Assembly (NCBI GenBank): GCA_032433595.1
Contig: JASWJB010000195.1
Coordinates: forward strand, 18,899 to 82,898
Direction of reading: 5' to 3'
Origin: Conoideocrella luteorostrata
Lineage: Eukaryota > Ascomycota > Sordariomycetes > Hypocreales > Clavicipitaceae
DNA length: 64,000 nt
Positions 60,701-64,000 of the stretch are shown in pieces. A program made the translations under genes and the position numbers. Under the pieces are notes generated by a model. The model ran no database searches. It had not been told where the DNA came from and saw nothing but the letters and a program-made list of their open reading frames with translations. Numbering within the stretch: position 1 is the stretch's first letter; the number at the start of each line of letters is the position of its first letter.

Positions 60701-61099
60701 TAAAGTAAGCCTAAAGCTAGGTAAAGAATAATTATAAAGTTCCTATAGTACTATTAAATAATCCTAGTAATATAGGCTTTAGTACTTCTCCTAGGTCCTT
60801 GCCCTTTATAGTAATAGTAATAAGTTTATTAAGTTTATTAATTTAACCCTAGTATATATTAGCTTATTTTTATATATACTAAGCTATTTTGCCTATATAT
60901 TATTTAGCTTATTTAATCTAACTTTAAAGGAGTTAAATTATATTATTGTGTTTATTATTAAAGTTAATATTTATAGTATCTTAGGGATCCTTCTCCTTTC
61001 CTTTAAAGCTTAATTTATACTTAGAGTTAGGAGCTATATTAATAGTATAAGGTATTACTTAAAGTAATATAGTGTAAGTCTAAATAAGAGTTTTTAATA

Positions 61100-61518
61100 T
61101 ATAATAGCTATAGTTAGTTCCTAAGGGATAAACCTAAGTTAGGGTTTATATTAGCAGAGGTTATAGGGCGCTATATATTCTAAGCAAAAAGGTGTTACAT
61201 CGCAAGGGTTTATGTGATTAATAGATATAAATAAACAATTGTAATAATTAAATAACTATTGAAGACTAACTATCTAAGATATCTAAAGAGTGTAATTTAG
61301 TGGTATCTATATAGTAGGGTGCTTACTTAGGGAAGGGTGAGCATATATAGTGCTTACCTTCAAAACCAAGTGAGCGTTGTGCCTGCTCACTTAAGATAAC
61401 TAAGCGCTGGTCATGCTGACCTACACGATCCGACCTTCTGCCGGATGTCCTAATGATACGGCGGAGGTGGACCCCGGGGCGGCCTCCTTTGCGGCCTGCC
61501 CAACCCAGGGTCGTAACA
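61100..61518 (-). repeat. 5' LTR of element A (right copy)
   Basis: 419 bp, same length as its partner. Its inner (left) about 265 bp carry about 22 T/A changes relative to the left LTR; its outer about 150 bp are well preserved and GC-rich (about 61375-61518). Confidence 0.92.
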
Positions 61519-61523
61519 CAGTA

Positions 61524-62418
61524 GCACCAATAATAGCAGATTTCTGGGGCAATAATATCTATCGCTAACTATCTTGGCTTGCCCCGCTGTTGCTGCTATA
61601 GTTATTACTCCCGCCGCTATTATTACTTGTCTCCTGACTTATACAAGGAGATATCCTCCTCTGCTTCTAAATAGTCTTATTCCCCTTACCACTAAGCTAA
61701 GCCTTATCCTTGCTATGATCTGCTTCCTGCCTTTAATAACGTTACCGCGCCTATTATTAGGCCTAGGCATTATAAATATATAGATTAGCCAGTTGCTTTA
61801 TCCCCCCCTCTCCCGCTATTACAGGACCTAGCTAAGCCTGCTTATAATATAAATGTTTTTCGCTCGCCTACTCCTCGCCCTCCTGGGTACTCTATCGCTC
61901 CTCCTCCTCCCCTGCTATTTAGTGTTACCTTAGGTATGTCCCGTGGACTTTAGTAGCCCCTTAGGCCTAGTGGTGGGTTAGCTCCTCCTTGTGATAATAC
62001 CTAGCAAGGTTATCCTAGTGGTGGCTCTTAAGATACCCGTAGGCATTAAGAACATCCCTTGCGTCTTAGAGATTCTATAGGTAATAACCCCGCCTCTATT
62101 ACCACCACTAACCCTGCCCCTTTCTTTAGCTCTTAGCCTTGTTATCCCCTTATTCTTTATTACCCTTTGCCCTTAGGGCATATTAGTTTTGCTCTTACTA
62201 ATACTAATCCTCCTCCTAGCTATAAGGAGTTATAACGTGATAATAGTGGTTTACCTAAGTACTATAAGCTCTCTGGGGTTTTTTTGTCACACTATTGTGA
62301 CTTATTACTCTCCTTTGTGTAGCCTATTTATAATTTAGATAAGTATTAAGTTATCTTAGATTAATATAGGTTATAAGGTTTTTGTTATACTATTATAGTA
62401 TTTTTGTTTTTAGGTTAA
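61524..62418 (+). pseudogene. Antisense ORF of element B, C-terminal part, continuing the frame broken by element A
   Basis: With element A and one CAGTA removed, the frame from 53064 continues codon-for-codon: CAG, TAG, CAC, CAA and on for about 297 codons to about 62418, again with in-frame stops that are all TAA or TAG. The left part would be Gln-rich, the middle Pro/Ser-rich, the right part hydrophobic and aromatic (KYYKLSGVFLSHYCDLLLSF). Total ORF about 515 codons. It converges on the minus-strand pol of the same element. Confidence 0.58.
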
Positions 62419-62519
62419 TTTTATTGGATTTTTGTTTTTCTTTAACTTAATTTTATTTTCTTATTTTATTTTCCCACGAAAGTTTTCTAGGATACCCCCT
62501 ATGTAAAGGAGGCTAGGCT

Positions 62520-63883
62520 TATGTTAGGATAGTTAATTAAATTTTACACTTCGCTTCCGCCAGGGGCTATTATAAGTCTTTACGTTCCCTTATGTCTTCT
62601 TGTAGTAATTTAATGCTTCTATATGTTATAAGTTCTCTAGCGGTTCCTAGGTAGGTTAAATATAACCTTTCCACTTAACTAGCACATTCCATTATTTACC
62701 ACGCCCTAGGGCATTCTTTGCGGCTAAGATCTCTTCCACCTTATATTCCTCCTAGAGCTCCCCTTCGTTAGTGAGTACTACTTAGGGGTCTAGTTATGTG
62801 TCAGTAAGTCGCTAGGATAGGAGCGGGTTAGTGGCTGCTTGTTCTAGTAGGTTAATATAGAAAATAAGGTGTAGTCCCCTAGGAACGTTAAGTTCTACAG
62901 TTAACGGTGTTAGTACTAAAACCACTCTATACTTAGCTATAACCTAGTCTAGTTTCCGTGAGGGGCGGTTTATCTTAATATTCCTTAGGCTAAGCCACAC
63001 GTAGTCCCTAGTCTAGAATTTTTCCGCTAGACGTTAGGCAAGATTAGTTATTTCCTATTATTACTATTAAGTAAAGGCTATAGCTACCTAGGTTAAATCT
63101 ATGCCCTCTGTAATATAGTCTAAGAATACTATTACCCTCCCTTTTAGGGACTTAGTGCTAATCTCTTTTTAGTGGACTCTCTTTATCACTAGTATGTTAT
63201 AACCATAAAGCGCCTTGTTTAGGCTAAGACCTATAACACTAAAGTCCCGGTTATTAAGGGATATTTAGTATGCTAGTAAGTGTTATAGCTAATTAAACTA
63301 AGTAAATAATATAAGTAAATAAAGTATAGCCTAGACCTCTTAGTTTACCTGTTCTATTCCGCCATTAGTCTATGGGTAATAAGTAGTTAAAAGGAGCTAG
63401 TTTATTCCTACTTCCTTACACAATAAAGTCTAAAATTTACTTAACTAGTTTAATCCTTAGTCTGTGATAATCTATGAGGGGAACCCATGGAATCTCCACT
63501 AGCACTATTTAAAGTAATCCACGCAGGCTTCCGCTGTTATAGATGTTATTGCCTCTAGCTAAATATACTTTAATAAGTAATCTATTATAACCATTAGGTA
63601 GCATAGGTCTTAGTCGCTTTATGCTAGTAGCTCTATCATAAAATCCACTAATATTTATGTCTAGTAGCGGTCTAGAATTAGTAAGGGTTTTAGTAGTCCT
63701 TATTACTATTGCTTGCTCTTGTGGCTACCCCTGCAATAGCAGTTCTAGATAAATTAGGCTATATCCTAGGATATCCTATGCTAGTGATACTCTCTCTATA
63801 ATAAGCGGAAGGTAGTATTCCTACCAGGATATCCCAACATAGGCAAATCATAGGTTTACTAAATTAGCGTTATACAGAGCATT
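62520..63883 (-). pseudogene. Integrase and chromodomain remnant of Ty3/gypsy element B
   Basis: Minus strand, right to left: an integrase zinc-binding region (GYPGRNTTFRLL, then a Cys pair at NCYC near 63735), the core domain (traces DRYW, VDFM, EACVDYFK, FHGFPS-x-IITD), and a C-terminal chromodomain at about 62615-62750 (EYKVEEILAAKNALGRGK, LVKWKGYI, EPLENL). This marks a chromovirus. Many TAA/TAG codons fall where Gln or Trp is expected. Coding homology stops at about 63883, where a TAATG-rich repeat begins. Confidence 0.85.
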
Positions 63884-64000
63884 GTATGTAATGTAATTAT
63901 TGTAGTTTTTAGACTTTTCATGTAATTGTAATGTATTGAAAAGGTACTTGTAATGTAATGTAATGTAATATGTAATTTTTGTAATGTAATTTGTAATGTA
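63884..64000. repeat. Degenerate TAATG tandem repeat running off the window
   Basis: Multiple TGTAATG / TAATG units, densest at 63950-64000 (TGTAATGTAATGTAATG). Not telomeric. It interrupts element B's pol between the RNase H and integrase zones, so it may be the edge of another insertion. Confidence 0.7.

Larger units (their letters stand above)
53715..61523 (-). mobile_element. Complete, RIP-mutated Ty3/gypsy retrotransposon A (LTRs 53720-54138 and 61100-61518)
   Basis: Two 419-bp direct LTRs bound a 7799-bp element flanked by perfect target duplications CAGTA (53715-53719 and 61519-61523). LTR ends on the coding strand are TGTTA...GTTACA in the better-preserved copies. Coding is on the minus strand: a polypurine tract follows pol at the left, and reverse transcriptase, RNase H and integrase remnants occur in the gypsy order from right to left. 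The interior is extremely TpA-rich with stops in every frame; not one 60-codon open frame survives, so the element is dead. Confidence 0.93.

Noticed and set aside
53720..61518. Copia classification of element A
   Set aside because: Integrase traces lie downstream of RNase H, the gypsy order.
61574..61783. 69-codon ORF
   Set aside because: Different frame of the antisense ORF of element B; short-range open only.
63884..64000. Telomere
   Set aside because: The repeat is TAATG-based, not TTAGGG, and lies inside a transposon.

Overview
The window is nuclear DNA of a filamentous ascomycete (Pezizomycotina). Genes carry short 46-118 bp introns with GTA(A/T)GT-type donors and CTAAC branch sites, and the transposable elements carry a RIP-type C-to-T / G-to-A signature. 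Protein content and compact layout suggest Eurotiomycetes (Aspergillus/Penicillium-like), but this is an inference.

Positions 1-43750 are ordinary gene-rich euchromatin. In order they hold: TOM1/HUWE1-type HECT ubiquitin ligase (-, C-terminus cut off by the window edge); a 4.1 kb gene-free spacer; a GYP5-like TBC Rab-GAP (+); ribosomal protein eS8 (-, with a 5'UTR intron); an unrecognised 722-aa protein (-); the TSC13 enoyl reductase of very-long-chain fatty acid synthesis (+); a BLOC1S1/GCN5L1-like BLOC-1 subunit (-); the leucine-rich-repeat RAM-pathway protein SOG2 (-); a compact RecQ helicase (+); an alpha/beta hydrolase (+); a secreted cupredoxin (-); a DUF2470 membrane protein (-); and an RNA-dependent RNA polymerase of the RNA-silencing family (+). 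These are mostly unrelated housekeeping genes; no biosynthetic cluster is visible.

From about 43750 the character changes abruptly. Positions 43750-52390 form a decayed accessory zone: three solo LTRs with perfect 5-bp target duplications, two remnants of a heptad-repeat coiled-coil ORF, a Myb-like gene with a nonsense codon, a dynamin pseudogene, and a few apparently intact small genes (a 108-aa hypothetical, a cysteine-rich secreted protein, a 60-aa Ala/Cys-rich secreted peptide).

Positions 52394-64000 are a nested Ty3/gypsy island. A complete 7.8 kb element (A, minus strand, 53720-61518, TSD CAGTA) sits inside an older chromodomain-bearing gypsy element (B, minus strand, 3' LTR at 52394-52631, integrase and chromodomain at about 62.5-63.9 kb). 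Both are heavily mutated. Both appear to carry an additional ORF on the opposite strand between pol and the 3' LTR. Element A landed inside element B's antisense ORF, and that frame resumes exactly when A plus one TSD copy is removed. The two LTRs of A differ only by transitions, and the mutations are partitioned so that each LTR's outer part is spared. An RNA-silencing polymerase at the edge of a RIP-mutated transposon island is a notable juxtaposition, though no functional link can be shown from sequence alone.
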